From Providencia vermicola (GTDB taxonomy: Bacteria; Pseudomonadota; Gammaproteobacteria; Enterobacterales; Enterobacteriaceae): a stretch of 64,000 bases of DNA. Both the position numbers and the translations under genes were made by a program. Position 1 is the stretch's first letter. Each line of letters begins with the position of its first letter. The stretch covers positions 4,157,001 through 4,221,000 of the forward strand of contig NZ_CP048796.1 of NCBI RefSeq assembly GCF_010748935.1, read 5' to 3'. Positions 20,350 through 31,220 of the stretch are shown piece by piece. Under the pieces are notes generated by a model. That model was not told the origin of the DNA, did no database searches, and saw only the letters and a program-made list of their open reading frames with translations.

Positions 20350-21294
20350 TTACGTATAAAAATAACGTGTTAAGTGAAAGAATATTGGCGCTGCGAAACA
20401 TAACGAGTCGATACGGTCTAACATGCCACCATGCCCTTCAATAATTGCGCCGAAATCTTTAATACCACTATCACGTTTGATCGCCGACATACATAACCCC
20501 CCGACGAATCCCATTAAAGTGATCGCAAGAGACATCAATCCTGCAACCCACCAACTGAAAGGCGTTACCCAATATAAACAGATCCCGATAAGCACCGAAG
20601 AGAGTATGCCGCCGATAAAGCCTTCAATTGTTTTATTAGGACTTAATTTTGGCACTATCGGATGTTTGCCAAACAATTTCCCAAACACATACTGCAACAC
20701 ATCAGAAAGTTGGGTCACAACAATTAAAAACAGGAGTAATTTTACATTCTCGCCTTCATAACCTTGAATATCTAACATCAATAAAGCAGGAACATGACTT
20801 AAACAAAACACCGCAACTAACATGCCCCACTGAATTTTGGCTGTGCGTTCAAGAAAATGATAAGTATCCCCCGCTAAAGCGATACGTGTCGGTAGGAAAA
20901 GAAATACGAATACCGGTACAAAAATAGAAAACATGCCATACCACTGAATACCAACCAAAACATATTGCAACGGCAGGAATATAAAAAAGCACCAAAATAA
21001 CGCTTCATGATCACTACGTCGAGTTGGCGTTAAAGTAATAAACTCTCTCAATGCGAAAAATGAAATTAGCGCAAATAAAATCACAACACCGATATTGCCT
21101 ATCACAACGGCCAATACACACACGATACACATCAACCACCATGCACGTATTCTGGCATTTAAATTGTCGATTGTAGGATTGCTCTTTTCTCCTGAATAGC
21201 GATAAGCAAGGATCCCACCAATGATACTGGCTACCACGAGTATACTGAATACACCCGATAGCAATAACACGATCTCGCTATCCCAAAGGCTCAT
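20350..21294 (-). CDS. CdsA-like phosphatidate cytidylyltransferase
   Basis: Integral membrane enzyme (314 residues, about eight hydrophobic segments) of the CdsA family, which makes CDP-diacylglycerol from phosphatidate and CTP. The C-terminal signature is intact: SAIKRDSGIKDFG, then GHGGMLDRIDS (about 275-300), holding the catalytic Asp residues. It is more like the accessory E. coli YnbB type than the housekeeping cdsA, which normally lies with uppS and rseP. Its start overlaps the stop of the upstream acyltransferase gene by 4 bp (ATGA), so they are co-translated. Together they could convert a lysophosphatidate-type substrate to a CDP-activated lipid. Confidence 0.88.
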   Translation of the reverse strand: MSLWDSEIVLLLSGVFSILVVASIIGGILAYRYSGEKSNPTIDNLNARIRAWWLMCIVCVLAVVIGNIGVVILFALISFFALREFITLTPTRRSDHEALFWCFFIFLPLQYVLVGIQWYGMFSIFVPVFVFLFLPTRIALAGDTYHFLERTAKIQWGMLVAVFCLSHVPALLMLDIQGYEGENVKLLLFLIVVTQLSDVLQYVFGKLFGKHPIVPKLSPNKTIEGFIGGILSSVLIGICLYWVTPFSWWVAGLMSLAITLMGFVGGLCMSAIKRDSGIKDFGAIIEGHGGMLDRIDSLCFAAPIFFHLTRYFYT

Positions 21295-21932
21295 GGCATC
21301 AACTCCTCTAATGCAGATTTAGCGCGTTGTAAAAATTCAGCTTTAGATTCATCCTCGCCTAATGGCGAGAGAGGCGCTCCCACTACTGCGGAACAAATAA
21401 CGGGAACCACGAGCTTGGAGCCTTTTGGCAACACACGGTTTAAATTTTCAAGATAAACAGGAACCACTTCGACATGAGGAAATTTTTTAGCTAGGTGGTA
21501 AATACCACTTTTGAAATGACTTAATTCTTCGCCATCGCCGCGAGTGCCTTCCGGAAAGAGGATCAATGATTGTTGCTGTACTAACACCGCTTCTAGCGGC
21601 GCTAATATATTGTCTTTGGCGGCCCCCTCCCCTTTTCGATCAACCAATACGGCTCGGAATACTTTATTAACCAAATAACGTCTAAACGGTGTTTTATCCC
21701 AATAATCTTTTGCTGCCACAGGATGGACGGTATGGCGCATTAAAGGAGGTAAGCCAGACCAAATAACAAGACCATCAAGGTGACTAGAGTGATTCGCATA
21801 ATATATACGAGACGTCATCGTTGGTTGACAACCGACCCAACGCGTACGTACACCGGTTAATAAGCGGCAAGTAAATGATAATAACATCCCCATTCCTTTT
21901 GCCATCAAAGAAACTCTTTGAGCTTTTTCCAT
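21291..21932 (-). CDS. PlsC-like 1-acyl-glycerol-3-phosphate acyltransferase
   Basis: Membrane-associated acyltransferase of 213 residues. Motif I (HSSHLD, the H-x4-D charge relay) is near residue 49-54, and LFPEGTRGDGEE (about 130-141) is the phosphate-binding motif III of the PlsC family. The predicted reaction is acyl transfer to lysophosphatidate. ATG 21932 was chosen over an in-frame start five codons upstream because AAGGA lies about seven bases before it. Overlap with the following CdsA-like gene indicates a two-gene module making an activated phospholipid. This is an extra, not the housekeeping plsC. Confidence 0.85.
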   Translation of the reverse strand: MEKAQRVSLMAKGMGMLLSFTCRLLTGVRTRWVGCQPTMTSRIYYANHSSHLDGLVIWSGLPPLMRHTVHPVAAKDYWDKTPFRRYLVNKVFRAVLVDRKGEGAAKDNILAPLEAVLVQQQSLILFPEGTRGDGEELSHFKSGIYHLAKKFPHVEVVPVYLENLNRVLPKGSKLVVPVICSAVVGAPLSPLGEDESKAEFLQRAKSALEELMP

Positions 21933-22144
21933 CTTTATTCCTTGCAAAGCGTTTTTCTATTTTTCTACCCAGTTCTTAGTCAGAAGGGATAAATATTTTT
22001 TAATTAACACATCAGAAATGAAAATTAAGACTTAAGCTAAACGGGTTTATTTATTAGCACAACAGGGAAGCTCTGAATTCCTCTTATTTGAGATTACACT
22101 CGCAGACACGCTGCAAATTCTCTGAAAAAACTCACAAAAAATGC

Positions 22145-22182
22145 AAAAAAAAGTGCAGCGATGGATTCACCATAGCTGCACT
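22145..22182 (-). terminator. loiP terminator
   Basis: On the minus strand: AGTGCAGC...ATGG stem pairing with CCAT...GCTGCACT (one internal mismatch), followed by eight T. Confidence 0.87.
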
Positions 22183-22211
22183 TCAATATGATTGTTGACT
22201 AACAAAAAGGC

Positions 22212-22964
22212 TTATTTATCAGCCGCAATACGGTCACGGATATGTTGAGCACGTTCAGCTGACGGTGGATGCGAGTCAAACATGCTGCTTTCGCTATCGC
22301 CCAGTTTTGCTAATTTCTCAAAACTGGTTGCCAGACCTTCGGTTTTAATTCCACGCTTTTTCAGCAGATCATAAGAGAAATCATCCGCCTGACTTTCTTG
22401 GTGTTGAGAGAACTGAGAGTTAACCAGTTTTTCACCCAATGCAGCAACCTGAGACGCGCTCAATTGCTCAACCACGCCACCTGCTGAAGCCGCTGCGGTG
22501 CGGGCAGCAACAGCGGCATAAGCAACTTGCATAGCTTTACGTGAGTGACCCAGTGCAACGTGGCCCATTTCGTGGCCTAATACACCTTCAACTTCATTAT
22601 CATTCATCATATCCATCAAACCGCTATAAACACGCACACAGCCATTCGCCATTGCCCACGCATTTACTTCATCGGTCAGATAAACTTTATAGTTAACAGG
22701 AGTGCCATCGATTTCATTGCCTAATGCTTTAGCAATTTTATCTAAGCGCTTCGAGTATTTGCTAGAAGCAGGTGCAATTTTATTTTGTGCATCCATCTCT
22801 TTACATGACTGGTCACTTAATTGCTTCACGTCACCGTCAGTTAAAGTAGCAGCTTGCAGTAATTGCATACCCGAGTTTGTTAGCATGCCCTGATCTAAGT
22901 TTTTACATCCCGTCAAAATCACGGCTGAAACAGCGACTGCAACAAGCGCCTTCATCTTCATCAT
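22212..22964 (-). CDS. loiP: M48 metalloprotease lipoprotein LoiP (YggG)
   Basis: Zinc protease anchored as a lipoprotein, probably in the outer membrane, and known in E. coli to act with BepA in envelope quality control and low-osmolarity growth. About 250 residues. Lipobox LTGC near residues 17-20; zinc motif HEMGH near 133-137; the downstream ESQADD helix supplies the third ligand. Blocks such as MANGCVRVYSGLMDMM and EKLVNSQFSQ match E. coli LoiP. AAAGGA lies six bases before ATG 22964. In E. coli the gene is far from cpx; here it is next to it, which fits a role in the same stress response. Confidence 0.93.
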   Translation of the reverse strand: MMKMKALVAVAVSAVILTGCKNLDQGMLTNSGMQLLQAATLTDGDVKQLSDQSCKEMDAQNKIAPASSKYSKRLDKIAKALGNEIDGTPVNYKVYLTDEVNAWAMANGCVRVYSGLMDMMNDNEVEGVLGHEMGHVALGHSRKAMQVAYAAVAARTAAASAGGVVEQLSASQVAALGEKLVNSQFSQHQESQADDFSYDLLKKRGIKTEGLATSFEKLAKLGDSESSMFDSHPPSAERAQHIRDRIAADK

Positions 22965-23260
22965 ATTTTTTCCTTTGCAATACACATAACCATTCTTTTT
23001 AAGGTTTTAAAGACTATAAAGTCTGCAAAAAATAACAATAGGAATATAGTAAGAATCGACTTATAAAGTGAAGTTCATCTGTTTTTTATCTCAATAGTAG
23101 AATTTGCAGCAGAATAAATCACGATAGACTAAATAATATGATTAAAATTAAATAACAGGAAAGCTCTATCCCGATATTAACCTGTGCACAATTCAACTGT
23201 TCATATTCATTAAATCAGTCTTTTTTGGATTTATAAGGCCTATGATACATAGTAATAGGC
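22965..23260. other. loiP leader region
   Basis: About 300 bp between the start of loiP and CpxQ. A+T-rich, no gene; it must contain the loiP promoter. No GTAAA-N5-GTAAA CpxR site in either direction was seen close to loiP. Confidence 0.4.
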
Positions 23261-23320
23261 AAAAAAATAGCCCCAAGAAGGGGCTGTAAAAGACAGGGAT
23301 GGTGTCTATGGCAAGGAAAA
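23261..23320 (-). ncRNA. cpxQ: CpxQ small RNA (3' UTR of cpxP)
   Basis: The 3' UTR of cpxP holds TTTTCCTTGCCATAGACACC followed by ATCCCTGTCTT, essentially the same as E. coli/Salmonella CpxQ. It ends in a stem AGCCCC/GGGGCT (loop TTCTT) with seven T. In those species RNase E cuts this roughly 60-nt RNA from cpxP mRNA, and with Hfq it represses envelope-protein mRNAs. The terminator stem differs from E. coli while the seed is conserved, the expected pattern for a functional sRNA. Ends are set by comparison. Confidence 0.88.
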
Positions 23321-23389
23321 ACTTCACTTATTGCTACTTCACTACTACGATCAAGAGAATTTCGAATTAAACAACTTCAACAAAACTAT

Positions 23390-23929
23390 TTACTGTAAAG
23401 CCTGAAATTGAGACATCTTCTGTTGATGGATCTGCTCAAGTTGGGCTTTCTGCTCAGGTGTTAATAGCTGGTACAACTCATGGTGAATACGCGCCATTTC
23501 AACACGCTGGGCCAATTCTTTTTGCATATGTTTTTCTAACTGGTCACGAACCGCTTTTTCATCAAAATCATCGGCGATGATTAAATTGTGCAGTGCTTCA
23601 CGCTCTTGCATGGAAACTGGGTTATCAAATTGATAACGACGCTGTGTTGCCATTAAATCTCGCAATTGCTGACGCTGTTTTTCATTTAACGTGATACCAT
23701 TAAACATAAATGTACTTGTGCGTTCTGCATTACCAAACAGCTCATGGTGCTGAAGCTGAGCAACTACTGATGGAGACTCCGGCTCATTTTGCATTTGTAA
23801 CATTAGGGGAGTCGATGAATCACCAGTTTGAATAATATTTTCTGGTGTATCCCCAAAAGCCGTCACTGATCCGATAATAAATGCAGAGGTTAACGTCAAC
23901 ATAACTGTTGTTTGTGCTGTTCTTTGCAT
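23390..23929 (-). CDS. cpxP: Periplasmic Cpx regulator/chaperone CpxP
   Basis: Periplasmic adaptor that dampens the CpxA sensor and delivers misfolded proteins to DegP. 179 residues; signal peptide (MQRTAQTTVMLTLTSAFIIG..., cleavage near AFG-D); all-helical body with two LTxxQ-type motifs, LNEKQRQQL (around 80) and LTPEQKAQL (around 158), the family hallmark. ATG 23929 has AAGGAG seven bases upstream; a TTG six bases earlier is less likely. It is divergent from cpxR with a CpxR box between, giving strong autoregulation. The 3' UTR encodes CpxQ. Confidence 0.94.
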   Translation of the reverse strand: MQRTAQTTVMLTLTSAFIIGSVTAFGDTPENIIQTGDSSTPLMLQMQNEPESPSVVAQLQHHELFGNAERTSTFMFNGITLNEKQRQQLRDLMATQRRYQFDNPVSMQEREALHNLIIADDFDEKAVRDQLEKHMQKELAQRVEMARIHHELYQLLTPEQKAQLEQIHQQKMSQFQALQ

Positions 23930-24012
23930 TCCCAACTCCTTGTTCTCGGACAGTGCTCGTGATTCAATGTAGACAACTATACGCTGGTGGCTGCAAACTA
24001 GCGTCAGAGCAT

Positions 24013-24027
24013 GTAAAAGAACGTAAA
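24013..24027 (+). promoter_or_regulatory. CpxR binding box between cpxP and cpxRA
   Basis: GTAAA-AGAAC-GTAAA, a perfect match to the CpxR consensus GTAAA-N5-GTAAA, in the cpxP/cpxR divergent region 70 bp before cpxR. It should mediate induction of cpxP and autoregulation of cpxRA. Confidence 0.9.
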
Positions 24028-24082
24028 GTCATGGAATCGTGAAGATTGTTATCGTATTTTGGCAGCTGGAGGACTTAAACAC

Positions 24083-24781
24083 ATGCATAAAATCCTATTA
24101 GTTGATGACGACCGTGAACTCACGTCGCTCTTAAAAGAACTGCTCGAAATGGAAGGTTTCAACGTTGTCATCGCCTATGATGGTGAACAGGCTTTACAAC
24201 AACTTGATTCGTCCATTGACCTGTTATTACTCGATGTCATGATGCCAAAGAAAAATGGTATTGAGACATTAAAAGAGCTACGTCAAATCCACCAAACCCC
24301 CGTTATTATGTTGACTGCCCGCGGAAGCGAACTCGACAAAGTATTAGGGTTAGAATTAGGTGCTGACGACTATTTGCCTAAGCCTTTTAATGACCGTGAA
24401 TTAGTCGCGCGTATCCGTGCATTATTGCGCCGCTCTAATTGGAGTGAACAAAACCAAGGAGATAACAGCAATACACCGGTATTACAGGTGGATAAACTAC
24501 AATTGAATCCAGGCCGCCAAGAAGCTAGCTTTGACAATGAAATTCTTGACCTAACAGGTACCGAATTCACGTTACTGTATTTATTAGCACAGCACCTTGG
24601 TCAAGTTGTTTCAAGAGAACATTTAAGTCAAGAAGTGCTCGGTAAGCGGTTAACACCGTTTGACCGTGCAATTGATATGCACATATCTAACTTACGCCGT
24701 AAACTCCCAGAACGTACAGATGGTCAACCTTGGTTTAAAACCTTGCGTGGCCGTGGATACTTGATGGTTTCAGCAACATGA
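24083..24781 (+). CDS. cpxR: Response regulator CpxR
   Basis: OmpR-family transcription factor for envelope stress. 232 residues, the same as E. coli CpxR. Receiver domain 1-120 with acidic pocket DDD (8-10), phosphoacceptor Asp51, Thr79-type switch in MLTARGS, and Lys in LPKPF. The winged-helix DNA-binding domain spans about 130-232 (FDRAIDMHISNLRRKL). GGAGG lies about nine bases before ATG 24083; the frame is open upstream but that extension is not family-like. It overlaps cpxA by 4 bp. Confidence 0.98.
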   Translation: MHKILLVDDDRELTSLLKELLEMEGFNVVIAYDGEQALQQLDSSIDLLLLDVMMPKKNGIETLKELRQIHQTPVIMLTARGSELDKVLGLELGADDYLPKPFNDRELVARIRALLRRSNWSEQNQGDNSNTPVLQVDKLQLNPGRQEASFDNEILDLTGTEFTLLYLLAQHLGQVVSREHLSQEVLGKRLTPFDRAIDMHISNLRRKLPERTDGQPWFKTLRGRGYLMVSAT

Positions 24782-26148
24782 TAAATAGCTTAACCGCGAG
24801 AATATTTGCGATTTTCTGGTTTACCCTCGCACTAGTTTTAATGCTAGTGCTGATGGTACCCAAGCTAGACTCTAGGCAGCTCACTTCCCTACTGGAAAGT
24901 GAGCAACGCCAAGGGGAGATGCTTGAGCAACACATCGAAGCCGAACTTGCACAGGCACCGATGAACGACCTACTTTGGTGGCGACGTATTTCTAACTCCA
25001 TCAAAAAATGGGCTCCCCCGGGGCAACGTCTCATCATTGTGACCAGTGAAGGACGTGTTATCGGTGCGATGCCCAGTGAAATGCAAGTGATCCGTAACTT
25101 TATCGGGCAATCCGACAACGCCGATCACCCGAAAAAGAAAAAATACGGACGAGCCGAAATTCTTGGACCGTTTTCCATTCGCGACGGTGAAGATCACTAT
25201 CAACTCTATTTAGTACGACCGGCAAATAGCCCGCAATCAGACTTTATTAACTTATTGTTTGATAGACCATTCCTGCTGTTAATTGCCACCATGTTAATCA
25301 GTGCTCCGTTACTACTTTGGCTATCATGGAGTCTGGCTCGCCCTGCTCGTAAATTAAAAATGGCAGCTGACGATGTCGCAAAAGGCAATTTACGTCCACA
25401 CCCTGAACTTGAATCTGGACCTCAAGAATTTCTTTCTACAGGTAATAGTTTTAACCAGATGATCAGTGCGCTTGATGGCATGGTCACCGCCCAACAACGT
25501 TTAATTTCTGATATCTCACACGAATTACGAACGCCATTAACTCGATTGCAGTTGGCAACGGCACTATTACGTCGTCGCCACGGTGAAAGTAAAGAGTTAG
25601 AACGCATCGAAACCGAAACCCATCGCTTAGATAGCATGATCAACGACTTATTGGTGTTATCACGTAGCCAACACAAAAATGAAATCCTCAGGGAGAACAT
25701 TAAAGCCGATGATTTATGGGGAGATATTTTAGAGGATGCTCGCTTTGAAGCAGAGCAAATGAATAAAACGTTGGATGTAACCGCACCGCCCGGCCCATGG
25801 CCTATCTACTGCAACCCATCGGCAATTGGCAGTGCATTTGAAAACATTGTTCGTAATGCCCTTCGTTACTCTAATACACACATTGCGGTGAATTTTAAAG
25901 AGGAAAACAACGGCATATTAATCACTGTTGATGATGATGGCCCTGGGGTTAGCCCAGCAGACCGTGAAAATATTTTCCGCCCGTTCTATCGCACTGATGA
26001 AGCTCGTGATAGAGAAACCGGAGGCACGGGGTTAGGTTTGGCGATTGTTGAAACAGCGATATCACAACATAAAGGTTGGGTAAAAGCTGACGATAGCCCA
26101 CTTGGTGGTTTACGTTTACAGATTTGGTTACCCGAACATGGTCGATAA
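24778..26148 (+). CDS. cpxA: Sensor histidine kinase CpxA
   Basis: Inner-membrane envelope-stress sensor phosphorylating CpxR. 456 residues: membrane segment 8-28, periplasmic domain about 30-162, second membrane segment 163-185, HAMP linker, dimerisation helix with phospho-His248 in SDISHELRTPLTR, then the ATP domain with the N box (NIVRNALRYS), DDDGPGVS and GGTGLGLAI. The periplasmic part closely follows E. coli (NADHPKKKKYGR). Translationally coupled to cpxR through ATGA. Confidence 0.98.
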   Translation: MINSLTARIFAIFWFTLALVLMLVLMVPKLDSRQLTSLLESEQRQGEMLEQHIEAELAQAPMNDLLWWRRISNSIKKWAPPGQRLIIVTSEGRVIGAMPSEMQVIRNFIGQSDNADHPKKKKYGRAEILGPFSIRDGEDHYQLYLVRPANSPQSDFINLLFDRPFLLLIATMLISAPLLLWLSWSLARPARKLKMAADDVAKGNLRPHPELESGPQEFLSTGNSFNQMISALDGMVTAQQRLISDISHELRTPLTRLQLATALLRRRHGESKELERIETETHRLDSMINDLLVLSRSQHKNEILRENIKADDLWGDILEDARFEAEQMNKTLDVTAPPGPWPIYCNPSAIGSAFENIVRNALRYSNTHIAVNFKEENNGILITVDDDGPGVSPADRENIFRPFYRTDEARDRETGGTGLGLAIVETAISQHKGWVKADDSPLGGLRLQIWLPEHGR

Positions 26149-26174
26149 TCTTATCCAGCCATAAGCTTTATTTT

Positions 26175-26217
26175 AAGCCCTTTAAATAAGATTATTTAAA
26201 GGGCTTACTTTTTATTT
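26175..26217 (+). terminator. cpxRA terminator
   Basis: Near-perfect 15 bp stem AAGCCCTTTAAATAA/TTATTTAAAGGGCTT with a minimal loop, followed by ACTTTTTATTT. It separates cpxRA from the polysaccharide locus. Confidence 0.9.
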
Positions 26218-26646
26218 CGCAATATTGATACCTCACTCACGCCCACCTATTTACTTAAGCATTCTTGCTTATTTCAATATCAACACGTTTTATCATCATT
26301 TTTTGATAGGAATTAAAAGCCATTTAAAAACAATAAATAGGAAGTTCTCATATTAATAAAAATGAATACTCGATATTAATCCCTCAATTTCTATTTATCT
26401 CGTGATCTATAATCATAAACAGACAAAATACCGGATATATTGATAATCTGCTTTTTATTTACTCAAAGATTACCTATTATATTGATATAGAACGCAGCAC
26501 GCATGTCTAATCAATACGACAAATATCCCTGTAATCTCAGCGTGGCAATTATCACTCTTAATTTGCGTTCAATTTGAATTATTTTATAGGCAATTGTTTG
26601 CATCAAGACACAAAAAATTAGACGACTCAACTCAACGGATTCATCA
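26218..26646. other. Gene-free A+T-rich region before wzi
   Basis: About 430 bp, A+T-rich, no gene on either strand. It must contain the wzi promoter. I saw no clear regulator site and no second JUMPstart element. Confidence 0.4.
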
Positions 26647-28086
26647 ATGAAAAAAATTAAGCTTACCAAGTTGGCCATCCTAACGTTATTGAGTGCAATG
26701 AGTGGTAACGCTCTTGCTGGAGGACTCGTATTACCCGATAACAATCTACGTAACGACCTCGCCTGGTTATCAGAGCGTAATGTTATCCAAATTAGTCTTT
26801 CAACATGGCCTTTATCGGCAGAAGAAATAACCCGCTCACTAAATAATGCCAATATCACCAATAGTGAACAAGAAGCGATAGTACAACGTATTAAGCAGCA
26901 ACTAAACCGCACGAAAAATAGTGTTCAATTACAAACCTATTTATCCACTGGTAAGCCTTCCATGCCACAAGGATTCGCCCAAAGCGAATACAGTGATTTC
27001 CGTTACACCGTTGAAGGCAACTATAGTACCGACGATGTTGACTTAAATCTAAAAGCCAACGCTGAACGAGCGCTACGTGTTGAAAATGGCTCTGATTACA
27101 ACCTTAATGGTTCTTATGGTGGTGTAAAAATTTGGAACCAATGGGTAAGTTTCGGTGAAATCCCTCAATGGTGGGGACCTGGTCATGATGGTAGTTTGAT
27201 TCGTACTGATGCAGCACGTCCAGTTACTGGTTTCCTTATGCAGCGTGCAGACCAAAGTCCATTTGAGACCCCTTGGCTGTCATGGATTGGTTCATGGCAA
27301 TATCAGCTGACTGCTGGGCAAATTAAGCAATATCCTGTCCAATCAGGAGTGAAACTAATTGGCCTACGTGTAACAATGAATCCAACTGACTTTTTTGAAT
27401 TAGGTGGGGCTAGAACAATTATGTGGGCTGGTGATGGTCGCCCTAGTTCAGCAAGCTCATTTTGGGATGCAATGACAGGCCATTCCAATACAACCGATAA
27501 ATCCAAAGATCCAGGCAACCAATTAGCAGGATTTGATTTCAAACTTAAATTATACCCATTAATTAACTTACCACTTAGCGTATATGGGCAATATACAGGA
27601 GAAGATGAAGCTGGCTATCTCCCATCTCATAATGCTTATATGATGGGACTTGAAGGATACCATTCGTTGGCTGGTAACCCTCTTAGTTGGTACATAGAGG
27701 CAGCTAATACACGAACCGAATGGAATAACTACAATGTTATGTATATGCATTCAGTATATAAAGCAGGCTATTACCAGCAAGGATACCCTTTAGGGCATGC
27801 TATGGGGGGAGATGGAAGGATGCTGTCAACGAAAATAGAATATACTTTAGATGATAGTAACCGTATCAGTACTCGATTAATGTATGCAAAAGTAAATCCC
27901 AAAAACCAATGGCAAAATAAAGCATTCCCTGAGTCAGAAACGATTAAAGGTCTTGATTTAGGCTGGTGGCATAATTTTGACGACCGAGTTAGTACAGACG
28001 CTAAAGTCTGGGTTTCGAAAACCGATTACGATACCCGTGATGATATCGGTGCTTCCGTGATGGTGACACTGCCATTCAAGTGGTAA
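26647..28086 (+). CDS. wzi: Outer-membrane capsule-anchoring protein Wzi
   Basis: 18-strand beta-barrel lectin that in group 1 capsule strains holds polymer at the cell surface. 479 residues; signal peptide 1-24 (NALA-G); then the Wzi-type helical N-terminal part (PDNNLRNDLAWLSERNVI) and a long barrel with repeated Trp/Tyr-rich strands (QWWGPGHDGSLIRTDAARP is a family block). It ends PFKW, with a terminal aromatic. It has its own promoter and terminator, lying upstream of the wbp-wza cluster. Its presence with Wza/Wzb/Wzc argues that at least part of the polymer is a capsule. Confidence 0.92.
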   Translation: MKKIKLTKLAILTLLSAMSGNALAGGLVLPDNNLRNDLAWLSERNVIQISLSTWPLSAEEITRSLNNANITNSEQEAIVQRIKQQLNRTKNSVQLQTYLSTGKPSMPQGFAQSEYSDFRYTVEGNYSTDDVDLNLKANAERALRVENGSDYNLNGSYGGVKIWNQWVSFGEIPQWWGPGHDGSLIRTDAARPVTGFLMQRADQSPFETPWLSWIGSWQYQLTAGQIKQYPVQSGVKLIGLRVTMNPTDFFELGGARTIMWAGDGRPSSASSFWDAMTGHSNTTDKSKDPGNQLAGFDFKLKLYPLINLPLSVYGQYTGEDEAGYLPSHNAYMMGLEGYHSLAGNPLSWYIEAANTRTEWNNYNVMYMHSVYKAGYYQQGYPLGHAMGGDGRMLSTKIEYTLDDSNRISTRLMYAKVNPKNQWQNKAFPESETIKGLDLGWWHNFDDRVSTDAKVWVSKTDYDTRDDIGASVMVTLPFKW

Positions 28087-28110
28087 TACTCCCCCTTATC
28101 TAAAAGACAT

Positions 28111-28157
28111 ACCCTAGCAGCCTTTCCATGCAGCTAGGGTATTATTCATTTTTTGAC
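28111..28157 (+). terminator. wzi terminator
   Basis: ACCCTAGC (28111-28118) pairs with GCTAGGGT (28133-28140), followed by ATTATTCATTTTTTG. Moderate stem with a long loop and a late T-run. Confidence 0.7.
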
Positions 28158-28166
28158 ACCTTCTCA

Positions 28167-28195
28167 TTCGCAATTAGTTAAGGCCACACTATAAT
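28167..28195 (+). promoter_or_regulatory. Candidate promoter of the polysaccharide operon
   Basis: TTCGCA, 17-base spacer, then a consensus TATAAT at 28190-28195. It would give a transcript with a leader of about 700 bases before wbpA, containing the JUMPstart element. Another TATAAT at 28475-28480 has no good -35. Confidence 0.45.
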
Positions 28196-28703
28196 TAACA
28201 CGAGAAATCGCTTATTGAGTGTTCTTGAGTTATTACATCAAAAATTAATTATCTTAATTTATCAATTAAACGCCTTTTACGAATATTCATTGGCAACCAA
28301 AAAATAAAAATGATGTATATCTCAATTATTCAAGTTATCTTAACGCGATACTCTTGTAACGAGAGAGTTATTAGTTTAATTAAGATAATACCTCGACAAA
28401 AAATAGGGTTATTTTATCTCTCTTAAAATAAAATGTTGCCAATTATCAAACGTTATTTAGGAAAAATATAACCTTATAATTTAAAAGAATTTATATGATT
28501 TACAAAACCAATAAGACTATTCTTTAAGACTATCACATTAATAGTCATAACCTATATTTAGTGTTATTATTAGTGGCTTTCGCTTGACCGAGTCAGCGTA
28601 GAGGCATACCCTCTCGGGGGGTAAAAACGATAAGAAATGCTTATCAATTGAGCAGTTGCATAAAAATGTAATGTTATCAATTAATAAGCATAGATATAGA
28701 ATT
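28196..28703 (+). other. Long untranslated leader region of the polysaccharide operon
   Basis: Gene-free. It contains GACTAT/ATAGTC (28528-28533 and 28541-28546, perfect), a hairpin ACCCTC-TCG-GGGGGT (28608-28622, one T-G pair), and a 14-base inverted repeat with one mismatch (28638-28651 and 28677-28690). These surround and precede the RfaH loading site and may shape the nascent RNA or bind a regulator. Confidence 0.45.
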
Positions 28704-28745
28704 CAATGGTGCTCTGGGACCCGACAACCCAGTGCGGTAGCTATG
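28704..28745 (+). promoter_or_regulatory. JUMPstart element with ops site (RfaH loading)
   Basis: GGTGCTCTGGGACC then GCGGTAGCTATG (28734-28745) follows the JUMPstart consensus found ahead of enterobacterial capsule, O-antigen and core operons. The inner CTGGG/CCCAG (28714-28718 and 28728-28732) makes the usual small stem. The ops core GCGGTAG is intact. RfaH would load here and allow RNA polymerase to read through the long, rho-prone 15 kb operon. Confidence 0.9.
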
Positions 28746-28906
28746 GCTATATCTCATAATATACAACATGGCTTAGCCACTATAAATTTGTATGAAACTC
28801 AATCAACATGAATGACTATAACTATAAAAATTAAGATTTTAAATTAGTTTATAGTTCATCTTTATTCTATTAAATAATCTCATTATTAAAATTTGTAAGG
28901 TTAGAT

Positions 28907-31203
<2,297 letters not shown>

Positions 31204-31220
31204 AGATGACGGTAGACACC

